This document shows positions 17,243 through 26,039 of a DNA stretch of 64,000 bases, in pieces. Within the stretch, counting starts at the first letter, position 1, and the number at the start of each line of letters is the position of its first letter. The stretch lies in contig JAPZTJ010000019.1 in NCBI GenBank assembly GCA_027532555.1, forward strand, positions 44,624-108,623, given 5' to 3'. Source of the stretch: Aquidulcibacter sp. (lineage in GTDB: Bacteria; Pseudomonadota; Alphaproteobacteria; Caulobacterales; Aquidulcibacteraceae). The translations under genes were made by a program, and so were the position numbers. The notes below the pieces were generated by a model. It did not search any database. It saw only the letters and a program-made list of their open reading frames with translations, and was not told the origin of the DNA.

Positions 17243-18109
17243 ATGACCACTTGGTTTGCCCCTGCAAAACTCAATCTGACTTTGAGGGTCGGGCCACCAC
17301 GGGCCGATGGTCGTCACTCTCTCGACAGCCTTGTGTGCTTTACCAAAAGACTCGGCGATTATCTCTCAGTGGGAACCGCGGATGATTTGCAGTTGGAAGT
17401 TTTAGGGCCGTTTAGCGAGGGCTTGAGTGCTGGCAAGGATAATTTGGTTTGCCGCGCTGCCCAAATCCTTGCCGATGTGGTGGGGATACCCGCCAAAGCT
17501 AACATTCGCCTGATCAAGAATTTGCCGATTGCATCTGGGATCGGTGGGGGCTCTGCCGATGCTGCAGCGGCCATGCATGCTCTAAATGATTTTTGGGACA
17601 TCAACCTTCCGCTGTCAGACCTTTTGGCCTTAGGTGCCCAATTGGGCGCTGATGTGCCGGCCTGTCTGACAGGGCAGCCGGTGCACATGACGGGGACAGG
17701 GGAGACGTTGAGCCCTATTGGGCCGCTGGCTGGCATGGGGGTTGTTCTTGTTAATCCGGGGGTGCCGTGCCCGACCGGGCCCGTCTATCGCGCTTATGAC
17801 GATTTGGGGGCGGGACCCGAGCTTGTTATCCAGCTAGTACCCGATGTGTCGAACCGCGAGAGCTTGTTGGCCTATCTGCTTGAAGTGCCCAATAACCTCG
17901 AGCAGGCCGCTATCAGTCTGGCACCTGAAATTGCTGAGGCTATGGAGCTCTTAGCTGCCAGCCCGAATGTTCGCTTGGTCCGAATGTCAGGTTCCGGTGC
18001 AACGTGCTTTGCGCTTTACGATGACGAGCCAGCCGCGCATGCAGGGAGAAATTTTGTCCTAAAAGGCCTTGCTAATCGTCGCTTTTGGGTCGAGGCAGAT
18101 CGCATCTAA
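17243..18109 (+). CDS. ispE: 4-diphosphocytidyl-2-C-methyl-D-erythritol kinase
   Basis: IspE phosphorylates CDP-methylerythritol in the cytoplasmic MEP pathway of isoprenoid synthesis. The 288-residue protein belongs to the GHMP kinase fold: the N-terminal FAPAKLNLTL carries the conserved Lys, and the ATP loop is LPIASGIGGGSADAAAAM. A third motif, VRMSGSGATCFAL, lies near the C-terminus. The reading frame is open further upstream to 17168, but that would overlap the TPR gene. The ATG at 17243 fits the family's N-terminus. It likely belongs to the TPR operon. Confidence 0.93.
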   Translation: MTTWFAPAKLNLTLRVGPPRADGRHSLDSLVCFTKRLGDYLSVGTADDLQLEVLGPFSEGLSAGKDNLVCRAAQILADVVGIPAKANIRLIKNLPIASGIGGGSADAAAAMHALNDFWDINLPLSDLLALGAQLGADVPACLTGQPVHMTGTGETLSPIGPLAGMGVVLVNPGVPCPTGPVYRAYDDLGAGPELVIQLVPDVSNRESLLAYLLEVPNNLEQAAISLAPEIAEAMELLAASPNVRLVRMSGSGATCFALYDDEPAAHAGRNFVLKGLANRRFWVEADRI

Positions 18110-18148
18110 CGGCTGTGGATGGACTACGGCTAATTCTTGGGGGTTTTT

Positions 18149-18769
18149 ATGATCATCGTGCATCACCTTAATGATTCTCGTTCGCAGCGGATTCTGTGGC
18201 TGCTGGAGGAAATGGGAACACCCTATGAAATCAAGAAGTATCAGCGCGATGCCGTCACCAATCTTGCACCGCCAGAATTGAAGGAAGTCCATCCGTTGGG
18301 TAAGTCGCCTGTGGTAACGGATGATGGGGAAGTTTTGGCTGAATCTGGGATGATTATTGACGTTCTGGCGCGGCGCTATAGCCCCGATCTCGCCGTTGAC
18401 TTTGCTTCGCCGCATTATCCGACCTATGCGCACTGGTTACATTTTGCCGAAGGCTCTGCCATGCTACCCTTCCTCTTGGCACTCTATACAGGTCGTTTGG
18501 GAGATGCGGCTGCTCCTCTGATGCCGCGCATCACAGGCGAGATCATGAACCATTTGTCTTATGTCGAAGGCGCTTTGGCAGGAAAACAATTCCTCATTGC
18601 CGATCGCCTGACAGGCGCGGATATACAAATGAGCTTTGTCGGCGAGATCGCCAAAGGCCAAGGTGCTTTGGCCATGCTGCCGAACATGAAAGCTTGGCTC
18701 GAAGGCCTTCACGCCCGTCCGCAATGGCAAGCCGCGCTTGAAAAAGGTGGCCCTTACCGCTTCGCTTAA
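18149..18769 (+). CDS. Glutathione S-transferase family protein
   Basis: The 206-residue protein starts with the thioredoxin-like GST domain (IIVHHLNDSRSQRILWLLEE), and the glutathione gamma-glutamyl contact region is in LGKSPVVTDDGEVLAESGMII. The helical C-terminal domain follows, with an FLIADRLTGADIQMSF motif typical of the N-capping box region. The ATG at 18149 is preceded by a TTGGGGG ribosome-binding site with good spacing; a TTG at 18137 is less likely. Substrate is unknown. It runs tail-to-tail against the peptidase gene, 10 bases away. Confidence 0.88.
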   Translation: MIIVHHLNDSRSQRILWLLEEMGTPYEIKKYQRDAVTNLAPPELKEVHPLGKSPVVTDDGEVLAESGMIIDVLARRYSPDLAVDFASPHYPTYAHWLHFAEGSAMLPFLLALYTGRLGDAAAPLMPRITGEIMNHLSYVEGALAGKQFLIADRLTGADIQMSFVGEIAKGQGALAMLPNMKAWLEGLHARPQWQAALEKGGPYRFA

Positions 18770-18779
18770 ACCAAGCCCA

Positions 18780-21044
18780 TTAGCGCGGTCCGGGACCTAA
18801 CGTACGATCAAAGAAGTTTAAGATCGTGAGTTGGACATGCTTGGCCCGCGCTTTTTCGCGAATCCCGTGCTTCTGGCCCGGATAGACCATGGTCTCAAAC
18901 GGGATCGAGGCTGCTTGCAAGGCGTCAAAAGCTGAGGTCGAATTGTCAAACGTCACATTGTCATCGGCCATGCCGTGCAGGATTAGTAGCGGGCGCTTGA
19001 CGTTCTTCAAACGGGGTAGCACCGATGCCCTCGCATAGGCGTCAGCCTCGTCCTGAGGCTTACCCATGAATCTTTCAGTATAGTGGGTGTCGTACAGGGA
19101 CCAGTCTGTAACGGGCGCACCAGAGACATAAGCGGAATAGGCTTCGGGCGCTTCAGTAGCCAGCCGCAACGCCATGTAGCCGCCATAGGACCAACCCCAG
19201 ACGCCAATGCGCGAAGGGTCGACAAATGTTTGTGCCTTCAGAAAAGCTAGGCCCGCTAACTGGTCTTCAACTTCCGGCCCGCCCAATTTTCGACTAATGG
19301 CGCGCTCAAAGCTGCGGCCACGGTTTGGGGTTCCACGATTGTCGATGGAAAATACAATGTAGCCGCGCGCGGCATGGAGTTGATCAGTGTTGCTGCCCCA
19401 GCTACGCCGGACAACTTGTACACTAGGTCCGCCATAGACATAGACGATGACCGGCCATTTCTTGTTGGGGTCAAAATTGGCTGGCAATTGCAATGACCAA
19501 TTGAGAACATCGCCCGAAGGACCATTCAACGTGCCATATCGCACGCTTGCTCGTTTCGCGAGAAAGGGTGCCCAAGGATGCTTGTCATCGAGTTTGTTTT
19601 CTTCGATCCAGCGAATTAGCCGTCCATTGGCTTCATAAAGTCCAAGGCGAGGAGGCGTGGCTGGGTCTGAATAGGTCCCGAGAAAGGCTTTGCCCGTGGA
19701 GGCCATGGCGACACCCCAATTACCGCCGCTGGCCGTGACAGCACTTGGCGCACGGCGCTTGGCTAGCGGTGCCGAATAGAGACGCTGTTCAAGGCTATCG
19801 TCTTTGTTCGACATGAAATAGACACGGCCTGCCACCTCATCTACGCCTGCGATTTGTGAGACGGCCCATGCGCCGGTGGTGAGCACTTGGACGCCGGTCC
19901 CATCGCGTTTGCGCCGTTCGATATGTCTCCAGCCTGTTCGCTCACTGGTCCATAAGAAATCACCATTCGCCAATGGCTTAAAGTCATTGGTCAGGTTCAG
20001 CCAAACCAAATCCGCTTCGGTGAGGATGACTTTCGACTGGCCTGTTGCTGGGTCAACCATGAGAAGGTCTAGCCGTGTTTGGGCTCGATTTTGTCGTTGG
20101 ACATAGAGGGTTTGGCCGTCTTTCGACCAATTGACCCGCGCGACATAAATATCGTCATTATCGCCCAAATCAACGGGAACCACGGCACCGGTCGCTAGGT
20201 CCTGGATAAATAAGGCAACGCTGGCATTGGTTGCCCCAGCGCGCGGATAGCGTTGCTGAACAATTTCTGTTTGCCTTGCACCAATCTCAACTCGCGGTAC
20301 AAGGGCAACCGCACTTTCATCGACTTGGGTATAGACGATGCGCCCGTCGTTTGGTGCCCACCAATAGCCCGTATCGCGATCCATTTCTTCTTGAGCGATG
20401 AATTCCGCCATGCCGTATGTTATGGCATCGCTTGCTATAGGTGACAGCGCTACTTCTTCGTTCGTGCCAAGCTTAAGGGCAATCAATTGTCCCTCTCGAA
20501 TGAAGGACACATAACCACCTGCGGGAGAGATCTGAGCATCAGTCTCAAACTCGGGTGTGCGTGTCAGGCGGCGCGGGGCGCTTGGGTTTGCGACCTGTAC
20601 GTAATAAAGGTCGCCACCAAGTGGTGCCAGAATAGCCTCGCCCTTTTTATCCCAATCGTAGGACACAAGGCCACGTGTGCCAGCCAAACGTTGGCGTTCT
20701 CGCCGCGCGGCTTCTGCTTCTGAAAGAGCACCCTCCTCGGGCACCAACGCTTTGGAATCAACCAGCATAAAAGGCGCGCCACCACCAACAGGTGCCGCCC
20801 AAAGGTCGAGGCGCAAGAAATCGCGCTCATTCGGCCGAAGCCATGTTACCAGTTTGCCGTCAGGCGAGAATTTAGGCGCACGCGCGACTGGCCCATTAAG
20901 AGCAGGATCTTCAAACAGACGGTCCAGCGTAATGCTTCCGGAGGTGGGCACCGTGGCCGGGACATCTTGTGCATGCACAAGGGCGGGTAGAATGGCGAGA
21001 ATCGCCAGGAAGGTCGAAACAGAGCGCATGGTTCTATTTGGCAA
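18780..21044 (-). CDS. Exported S9B dipeptidyl-peptidase IV-like serine peptidase
   Basis: The 754-residue enzyme has a signal peptide (FLAILAILPALVHAQ), an eight-bladed DPP IV beta-propeller (about 50-490) and an alpha/beta-hydrolase domain. The catalytic serine is in GWSYGGYMAL, the aspartate in HGMADDNVTF and the histidine in GQKHGI. FIAQEEMDRDTGYWWAPND contains the paired Glu residues that hold the substrate N-terminus in DPP IV. It would remove N-terminal dipeptides, often X-Pro, in the periplasm. The TTG at 21044 has a GGAAGG site eight bases upstream. The ATG at 21029 (MRSVSTFL) is an alternative. It follows a ribbon-helix-helix gene by 4 bases. Confidence 0.92.
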   Translation of the reverse strand: MPNRTMRSVSTFLAILAILPALVHAQDVPATVPTSGSITLDRLFEDPALNGPVARAPKFSPDGKLVTWLRPNERDFLRLDLWAAPVGGGAPFMLVDSKALVPEEGALSEAEAARRERQRLAGTRGLVSYDWDKKGEAILAPLGGDLYYVQVANPSAPRRLTRTPEFETDAQISPAGGYVSFIREGQLIALKLGTNEEVALSPIASDAITYGMAEFIAQEEMDRDTGYWWAPNDGRIVYTQVDESAVALVPRVEIGARQTEIVQQRYPRAGATNASVALFIQDLATGAVVPVDLGDNDDIYVARVNWSKDGQTLYVQRQNRAQTRLDLLMVDPATGQSKVILTEADLVWLNLTNDFKPLANGDFLWTSERTGWRHIERRKRDGTGVQVLTTGAWAVSQIAGVDEVAGRVYFMSNKDDSLEQRLYSAPLAKRRAPSAVTASGGNWGVAMASTGKAFLGTYSDPATPPRLGLYEANGRLIRWIEENKLDDKHPWAPFLAKRASVRYGTLNGPSGDVLNWSLQLPANFDPNKKWPVIVYVYGGPSVQVVRRSWGSNTDQLHAARGYIVFSIDNRGTPNRGRSFERAISRKLGGPEVEDQLAGLAFLKAQTFVDPSRIGVWGWSYGGYMALRLATEAPEAYSAYVSGAPVTDWSLYDTHYTERFMGKPQDEADAYARASVLPRLKNVKRPLLILHGMADDNVTFDNSTSAFDALQAASIPFETMVYPGQKHGIREKARAKHVQLTILNFFDRTLGPGPR

Positions 21045-21048
21045 GGGT

Positions 21049-21264
21049 TCAGCCTTCCGGCAAGCCTTGATGCAAAAGCGCCCACACCCGCAGGGCGCTT
21101 GCTAAGGGGCGGTCGCCTCGCTGGCTGTCAATCTCGCCGATCAACCCGGCGAGCGATAAGCGGCGTTGACGCGCATTCGCTTCGAGCGCGGCCCAGAATT
21201 CAGCCTCCAGCGCGACGCTTGTTGCGTGTCCTTCAAGAGATACCGATCGCTTAATCAAGCTCAT
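21049..21264 (-). CDS. Ribbon-helix-helix domain protein (RHH_4/PF13467-like)
   Basis: This 71-residue protein has KRSVSLEGHATSVALEAEFW followed by SLAGLIGEID, the layout of the RHH_4 family of small putative DNA-binding proteins. A basic beta strand would enter the major groove. The gene overlaps the upstream DUF4169 gene by 14 bases, and this pair is a recurrent alphaproteobacterial arrangement. The target is unknown, and DNA binding is inferred from fold alone. Confidence 0.82.
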   Translation of the reverse strand: MSLIKRSVSLEGHATSVALEAEFWAALEANARQRRLSLAGLIGEIDSQRGDRPLASALRVWALLHQGLPEG

Positions 21265-21448
21265 GATCTGTGGCCTTGGTCAGGAAATGTCCGTCTAGCC
21301 GCGTCTTTGTCTGATTTTTGGCCTTTTCTGTGGCGAGCTTCTCTAGTTTCGTACGACCGAAGGCCACACGATTGGCGTCGCCCTTGGCGCTGTGCTCAGC
21401 ACGCACTTTGGCTTTGCGTGCCTGTCTTAAATTGATGATCTCAGCCAT
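21251..21448 (-). CDS. DUF4169 family small basic protein
   Basis: This 65-residue, highly charged protein begins MAEIINLRQARKAKVR and continues with FGRTKLEKLATEKAKNQ, the DUF4169 pattern. It is probably cytoplasmic and alpha-helical. It overlaps the RHH gene, which suggests coupled expression. Function is unknown. Confidence 0.85.
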   Translation of the reverse strand: MAEIINLRQARKAKVRAEHSAKGDANRVAFGRTKLEKLATEKAKNQTKTRLDGHFLTKATDHELD

Positions 21449-21483
21449 GAACCGAAGCTAGCCTGTCGGAGCCTCAAAATCCA

Positions 21484-21909
21484 TCAGCGGGAAGGGGTTG
21501 GCGGGCTGGCTGCGCAGTTATAGGCGCGTCGAGATAAAGCTTCTGGCTTCAGAACAGCTTCCTGAAGTTGCCGTTCCATCTCGCCTTGAACCAGTTGAGG
21601 TACTTTATCGCTTGAAATGCCATATGCCTCTGCTGCGGTATAGACTTCTGCCAGCCAGCGGTTGCTGCTGTCGCTAACACCTGGTTCTCGTGCCCAAGCA
21701 GGCGCTGCCATCGCCGTCACTTGAATTGCAGCAGCACACACCAACGAGTCTTCGAGACGTGATAGCGCCGCTGGGTCTTCCCCAATGACGGCTTGCATCT
21801 GTACCGACGTAGGTTCTGGTGCGGTTTGTTGAGAGTGCTGTTGGGCGAAAGCTGGTAAGCTCCACCCTGTCAAAAGCGAAATAAGGATCAAATTGGCACG
21901 CATGTTCAC
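21484..21909 (-). CDS. Exported hypothetical protein
   Basis: I do not recognise this 141-residue protein. A signal peptide covers about 1-22 (LILISLLTGWSLPAFAQQ). The mature part is mostly helical, with two cysteines (SLVCAAAIQ and AYNCAAS) that could pair in the periplasm. It ends in a Pro/Ser tail. It lies on the same strand as the DUF4169/RHH genes, 35 bases upstream of DUF4169, and downstream of the exported VOC protein. A shorter start at the second Met is possible. Confidence 0.65.
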   Translation of the reverse strand: MNMRANLILISLLTGWSLPAFAQQHSQQTAPEPTSVQMQAVIGEDPAALSRLEDSLVCAAAIQVTAMAAPAWAREPGVSDSSNRWLAEVYTAAEAYGISSDKVPQLVQGEMERQLQEAVLKPEALSRRAYNCAASPPTPSR

Positions 21910-21981
21910 TCACTTTGTTGTTGCGCCTCACCTTGCAGGCGATGGGCCAAACAAAATTAGTCTTGTTCTTGTGCTCGGACT

Positions 21982-22626
21982 TTATTGCGGCAAAGTTTGG
22001 TTGAGTTCAAGGTAAGCTCCATCAGCATCAAAGAACTGACACCCTAAAACTCGGATAGGCGGCGCACCAGGGATACGAGGCGGGTAGACTGAGACTTTGG
22101 GCTCCACCACCATCCGCACACCGGGCGCAAGTTTGGCAGCATCACAAGCCTTTTGAGCGTCAGCCACCGCCGCCACCATGATATGGCTTCCTGGACCCAA
22201 TACTTTCGGCCGATCGATCTTTGGTTGATCGGGGCGATCTGTGTATTGAATTAGGCCAATCCAGCCAATCCAAGGATCATTGGCATTCAACAACACCAAT
22301 CGGATCGGCCGTGGCGGCCCACCTTGGGCGAAGGCAGGGCTAGAGACATTCATGCGCTCATCATAATTGACCCGCATGCCTAAACCATCGCGATAGAGTT
22401 TTAGCGACGTTTCCATGTCTCGCACGATGATGGTGGTGCGGCGAATATCAATTGGGACGCGCTCAACGGGGGTTACAATCTTGGTTGGGTCTTTGGTTGG
22501 TTCAACGCCCTGGCCAGATGGCGCAGCCTGTTGCGCCACTGCAAAGCCCAGCCCCAAACCGGCTGCTAGGACGCCTGAGAGAAAGAGTGCCTTCAAGGAC
22601 TGACACATGGCCGCCGCCCCCCCCAT
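21982..22626 (-). CDS. Exported VOC (glyoxalase/bleomycin-resistance fold) protein
   Basis: This 214-residue protein has a signal peptide (ALFLSGVLAAGLGLGFAVAQ), which is unusual for the VOC superfamily, normally cytoplasmic. The domain begins at RRTTIIVRDMETSLKLYRD and ends with CQFFDADGAYLELNQ, where the final Glu is the usual metal ligand. Its partner ligand at the domain start, normally His or Glu in the position before the V-D motif, is not obvious, so metal binding is uncertain. The Met at residue 7 (MCQSLKAL) may be the true start. Substrate is unknown. Confidence 0.75.
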   Translation of the reverse strand: MGGAAAMCQSLKALFLSGVLAAGLGLGFAVAQQAAPSGQGVEPTKDPTKIVTPVERVPIDIRRTTIIVRDMETSLKLYRDGLGMRVNYDERMNVSSPAFAQGGPPRPIRLVLLNANDPWIGWIGLIQYTDRPDQPKIDRPKVLGPGSHIMVAAVADAQKACDAAKLAPGVRMVVEPKVSVYPPRIPGAPPIRVLGCQFFDADGAYLELNQTLPQ

Positions 22627-22710
22627 AAAATATATCTTTTGTTTAGAGGCTGCGGGAACAGATGCAAGCTCAAATCAGCTTTTCAGGATTTTAGTCTGAG
22701 AAATGCTTGT

Positions 22711-25374
22711 TTAAGCAACAACGCCAAGACGGCGCAGTGCGTCTTGACCTAAAGCAGTCTGACGGTTGTAGTAGGCTACACCCGCCGTGTTGCCACCGGC
22801 GTTTTGGGCGGCTTTGGCAGCATTTTGCTTACGCAATTCGACCTGAGTCGGGTCGGATGAAATTTCCCGATAGCCAATCCGTAACCGTCGAAGCACACCA
22901 TCGAACGAATCCGTCAAAGCCTTCGCCTTTGCCTTGTCGGAGACATCACCTTCCAACGGCATTTCCAAGGCAATGATAGGCGGTGGATCCGAGACCGATT
23001 TGGTGCCGGGCTTTTTAGGCGCTGGCCGTGGAATGGCTACACCTGGTTCAAGGCCCAACTGGGTTAGCGCGTCCGCAACCCCATCGGTGGCCTTCAATTC
23101 GATTCGGTCGCCGGCTTTTGGCGTGATGACCAACGTCTCGATACCTTTGAGCGAACGGGCCTCTGCGGTTCCATCGCGCATCAGGACTCTGTTTAGCTTT
23201 GCTGCCAAGGTCCGCATGGTTTCGCCTTGCGCGATCGTGATTTTCTTTTCGCTGCCGCCATTCACGATGACGCTGAATTGGTCGCCGGCTCGCAGGCCAG
23301 TGCGGTCGGTCAAAGCATCAGAGATACCAAAGCTCAAGGTACCTTGCGGAATGCCCATGGAGTCGAGAGTTTGGGAAACTGAAGGGGCGAGGGCAATTGA
23401 AATTGGTGCATTAGCCAATTGTGGTGCCGCGCGACTAAACGCCTGCAAGCCGGTATCCGCATCAAGGCCGACGATAGAGCTTTCGCGTGCTGTACTCGCA
23501 GGGGTGGAGCCATTCGCAGGCGTTACGGTGACGGTCTCCGTCGCATAAGCCACTTGATCGCCAGCAGCGGTCAGAGCGCGAATTGCCTCACCCGTTGACT
23601 GGGCTTGGAACAACACGGTTTCGGAACTTATGTCCATGGCAACCAGTTTGTTTGCCGTCGAATCTGCGGCCGTGCGCCCTGCCAAGAATATCCGGCCACT
23701 CGAGTCTGAAGCTACCATAGTTACAGCGCTTAAGTTGCTGGCAGCAAGATTGTTGGTCGCCCCGCTGGCAATGCCGGTCAAAGCATCAAACTTGCCCATG
23801 CGGGCGCCACCGCTTTCATTCCAGACAGCAACCGCTTGGCCGTTGGCAATCGCTAAGCCTGCAGGCGTATCGTCTCCGGTGGTGCCTAGGGCCGTTGTGA
23901 AGCGAAGCGTGCCGGACGCTTCAAAGGCCTGCAGATAAACGTCTTTTCCGCCTAAAGCAGTAGCCCCGCCATAGCTATTGGTTGTTGTCCCCATCACGAA
24001 AACACTGCCGTCTGCGCCAACTTGCACATGGGTTGCATTGTCGCTGCCAGTGGCCCCTTGTTGGTGATACCACTTGTCTCTGCCTTCGAGGTCAAACGCT
24101 GCAACAAATGAATCGAGTCCATTGCCTGTTGTGCTGCTGGCGGTATCGGCACGACCGTTGACGGAGCCAGCAACGGCCAAAGTCCCATCCGCGCCAATGG
24201 CCAATGAGAAGCCTTGAGCCGGAGCCGCAGAGCCTAAGGCGCGCGTCCAGACAATTTGGCCCGTCGTGTCGTATTTCATCAAGACGACGTCGCTTTTGTC
24301 CTTGGGCGTTTGGCCATTCACTTTGCCAGTCGCATCGGCAATCACATAAAGCGAGCCATCTGAGCCCACCACCGAGGCACGTGCACCAACAGTGGAGCCT
24401 TTGACGGCTGAAATGTCTGAGGTGAAGGACGCCAAGTTATCGGTACCTTCGAGGCCGGTCATCTTGCTCACGACGCTTTGGGTAGCTTTGTCTACCGTCT
24501 TGCCGCCAGCGACATAGAGGGCTGGCTTAGTGTCACCTGCAGCGGCTTCAAAAGAGAGCGATTCGAGTGACGTGGTGGTGATCCTCATCCGTTGCTGAAC
24601 GGTGGCCGTCCCGCCCTTGGTGGCGGCGGGGATTGTGGTTTCAACCCGCGCGAACCGGCTTTCAAACCCTGCAGCTTCGAGCTTGAGGTTGATAAAATTC
24701 GCCACATTTCCAATGGTGCGATCGGTTGTGCCCATTTCAGACAGATTGATATCAAAGTTTGTCGCGACCCCGCCTTTGGTCACCTTTAAAGTGAACCGAC
24801 GGTCTCCCAGGAAGCCTTCTGGAATCGCGGTCAATTCGCCATTGACCAGTGGCTTTGTATCATATTGTAAGAGCCCCCTGGGAATACCTTCCCCCTCGTG
24901 GCGAGTTAGACGACGACCTCCGATCAGAAAGGCTCCATCGAGCTTGGTCGCATTAATGTGATTGTTAAGTTCCTCAATCCCTTTGGTGATGCGATCCTGC
25001 AGGCGCTTGCGGGTCTCAGAGCTTATCCCGTCCCTGGCAGCGGCATCAGCCAAGGCTTGCAATTTCTGAACACCGTTATGGATTATAAACAGGCTCCTGT
25101 CGTTTGGGTCCTTGACCGCGGAGCCCGCACCTGACCCCAGACTGGTATTGACCAAACGGCTGGCGCGCAGCGCATCGGTGGCCAATTGGGAGAGAGTAGG
25201 TGGCTTAGCTCGTGAATCCCACGGCGCCATTCGTGCAATTTGACGCTGTGTTGGTGGTCCAGTGGGCGCAGCGGTCGCGGTGTTGGTTAGAGCCGACAAG
25301 TCAAGAGACTGCACAGACGAGTTAGAAAACCCGCCTGAATTCAACAGACTAATGACATTGGCATTGATAGCCAC
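22711..25374 (-). CDS. Large flagellin-associated-like protein with central beta-propeller (FlaEY-like?)
   Basis: The 887-residue protein has no signal peptide. Residues 1-180 are helical with a flagellin-style start (MAINANVISLLNSGG). Two segments resemble the flagellin hook-IN motif: FTLKVTKGGVATNFDINLSE with IGNVANFINLKLEAAG, and GDQFSVIVNGG with TMRTLAAKLNRVL. The middle (about 325-650) is a repeat-rich beta-propeller with units such as VQVGADGSVFVMGTT and LAIGADGTLAVAGSV. The architecture recalls the Caulobacter protein FlaEY, but I name it only as a possibility from memory. It would plausibly be handled by the flagellar export route. No other flagellar gene is in the window. A divergent hypothetical gene starts 194 bases away. 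Confidence 0.6.
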   Translation of the reverse strand: MAINANVISLLNSGGFSNSSVQSLDLSALTNTATAAPTGPPTQRQIARMAPWDSRAKPPTLSQLATDALRASRLVNTSLGSGAGSAVKDPNDRSLFIIHNGVQKLQALADAAARDGISSETRKRLQDRITKGIEELNNHINATKLDGAFLIGGRRLTRHEGEGIPRGLLQYDTKPLVNGELTAIPEGFLGDRRFTLKVTKGGVATNFDINLSEMGTTDRTIGNVANFINLKLEAAGFESRFARVETTIPAATKGGTATVQQRMRITTTSLESLSFEAAAGDTKPALYVAGGKTVDKATQSVVSKMTGLEGTDNLASFTSDISAVKGSTVGARASVVGSDGSLYVIADATGKVNGQTPKDKSDVVLMKYDTTGQIVWTRALGSAAPAQGFSLAIGADGTLAVAGSVNGRADTASSTTGNGLDSFVAAFDLEGRDKWYHQQGATGSDNATHVQVGADGSVFVMGTTTNSYGGATALGGKDVYLQAFEASGTLRFTTALGTTGDDTPAGLAIANGQAVAVWNESGGARMGKFDALTGIASGATNNLAASNLSAVTMVASDSSGRIFLAGRTAADSTANKLVAMDISSETVLFQAQSTGEAIRALTAAGDQVAYATETVTVTPANGSTPASTARESSIVGLDADTGLQAFSRAAPQLANAPISIALAPSVSQTLDSMGIPQGTLSFGISDALTDRTGLRAGDQFSVIVNGGSEKKITIAQGETMRTLAAKLNRVLMRDGTAEARSLKGIETLVITPKAGDRIELKATDGVADALTQLGLEPGVAIPRPAPKKPGTKSVSDPPPIIALEMPLEGDVSDKAKAKALTDSFDGVLRRLRIGYREISSDPTQVELRKQNAAKAAQNAGGNTAGVAYYNRQTALGQDALRRLGVVA

Positions 25375-25568
25375 CGATCAGCTTCCTTAACTTGCCACAC
25401 GGATTCCTAATTTTGTGAGCATTTCTAAGCACTTAAAATGGCCCAGAAAGGTTGCAATGGGCTTAATTTTTTGTGTCGGTTTCTGGGCGAGAGGGACGCT
25501 TGATTTGCTGCGTGCACCCGCGATCCAATTTTGCTTGTATTTGAGAATAATTCGCATATAGTCTGCTG

Positions 25569-26015
25569 ATGCCCCAGTCGCAGCCGATCCATGGTCTTGA
25601 AGCCGGTGCGCAACTTGCGCTGCATGCCATGCGTCGTGCTGCTGGACCTTCGGTGTTCCGGTGCCCGGTGACGGCAGAACGGGTCGAGACAGCACGCGCC
25701 GCCATGAGAAAACTGGCTAGCCTACTCTTAGTCTCCGGTCGGAAATTAAGGCTCGGCGAATTGGGAAGCCTTGAGCCTTCGCCTGATGAACGGACGCTCC
25801 TAAATGCCTTAGCTGCCGCGCAGGCAGCCGATGAAGATGCTCTCATTGCCGCGCTGCGTTGGTTGGCTGGCTTTGAACCGGGCCCCGAAATGACTGAGAC
25901 GACGAAGATCGCAGCACTTGCGTTTGCCGAAGCCGGCTGGAAGTGGGGTGCCACTCAGAGTCCTAGAGCACCTGAGCCGCCATTCGGGATGAGTCCGGTT
26001 CGGGCCATTAGCTGA
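25569..26015 (+). CDS. Hypothetical cytoplasmic protein
   Basis: The 148-residue protein has no signal peptide or membrane segment and a mostly helical, Ala/Leu-rich composition. Features include QLALHAMRRAAG and LRWLAGFEPGPEMTETTK. I do not recognise a characterised family, though similar short proteins seem to occur in Caulobacterales. No clear ribosome-binding site precedes the ATG. It is transcribed away from the flagellin-associated-like gene and runs tail-to-tail into clpB, 24 bases apart. The frame is real by codon bias and by absence of a better antisense gene. Confidence 0.6.
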   Translation: MPQSQPIHGLEAGAQLALHAMRRAAGPSVFRCPVTAERVETARAAMRKLASLLLVSGRKLRLGELGSLEPSPDERTLLNALAAAQAADEDALIAALRWLAGFEPGPEMTETTKIAALAFAEAGWKWGATQSPRAPEPPFGMSPVRAIS

Positions 26016-26039
26016 CCCAAACCGAACAATTCCAGCAGT

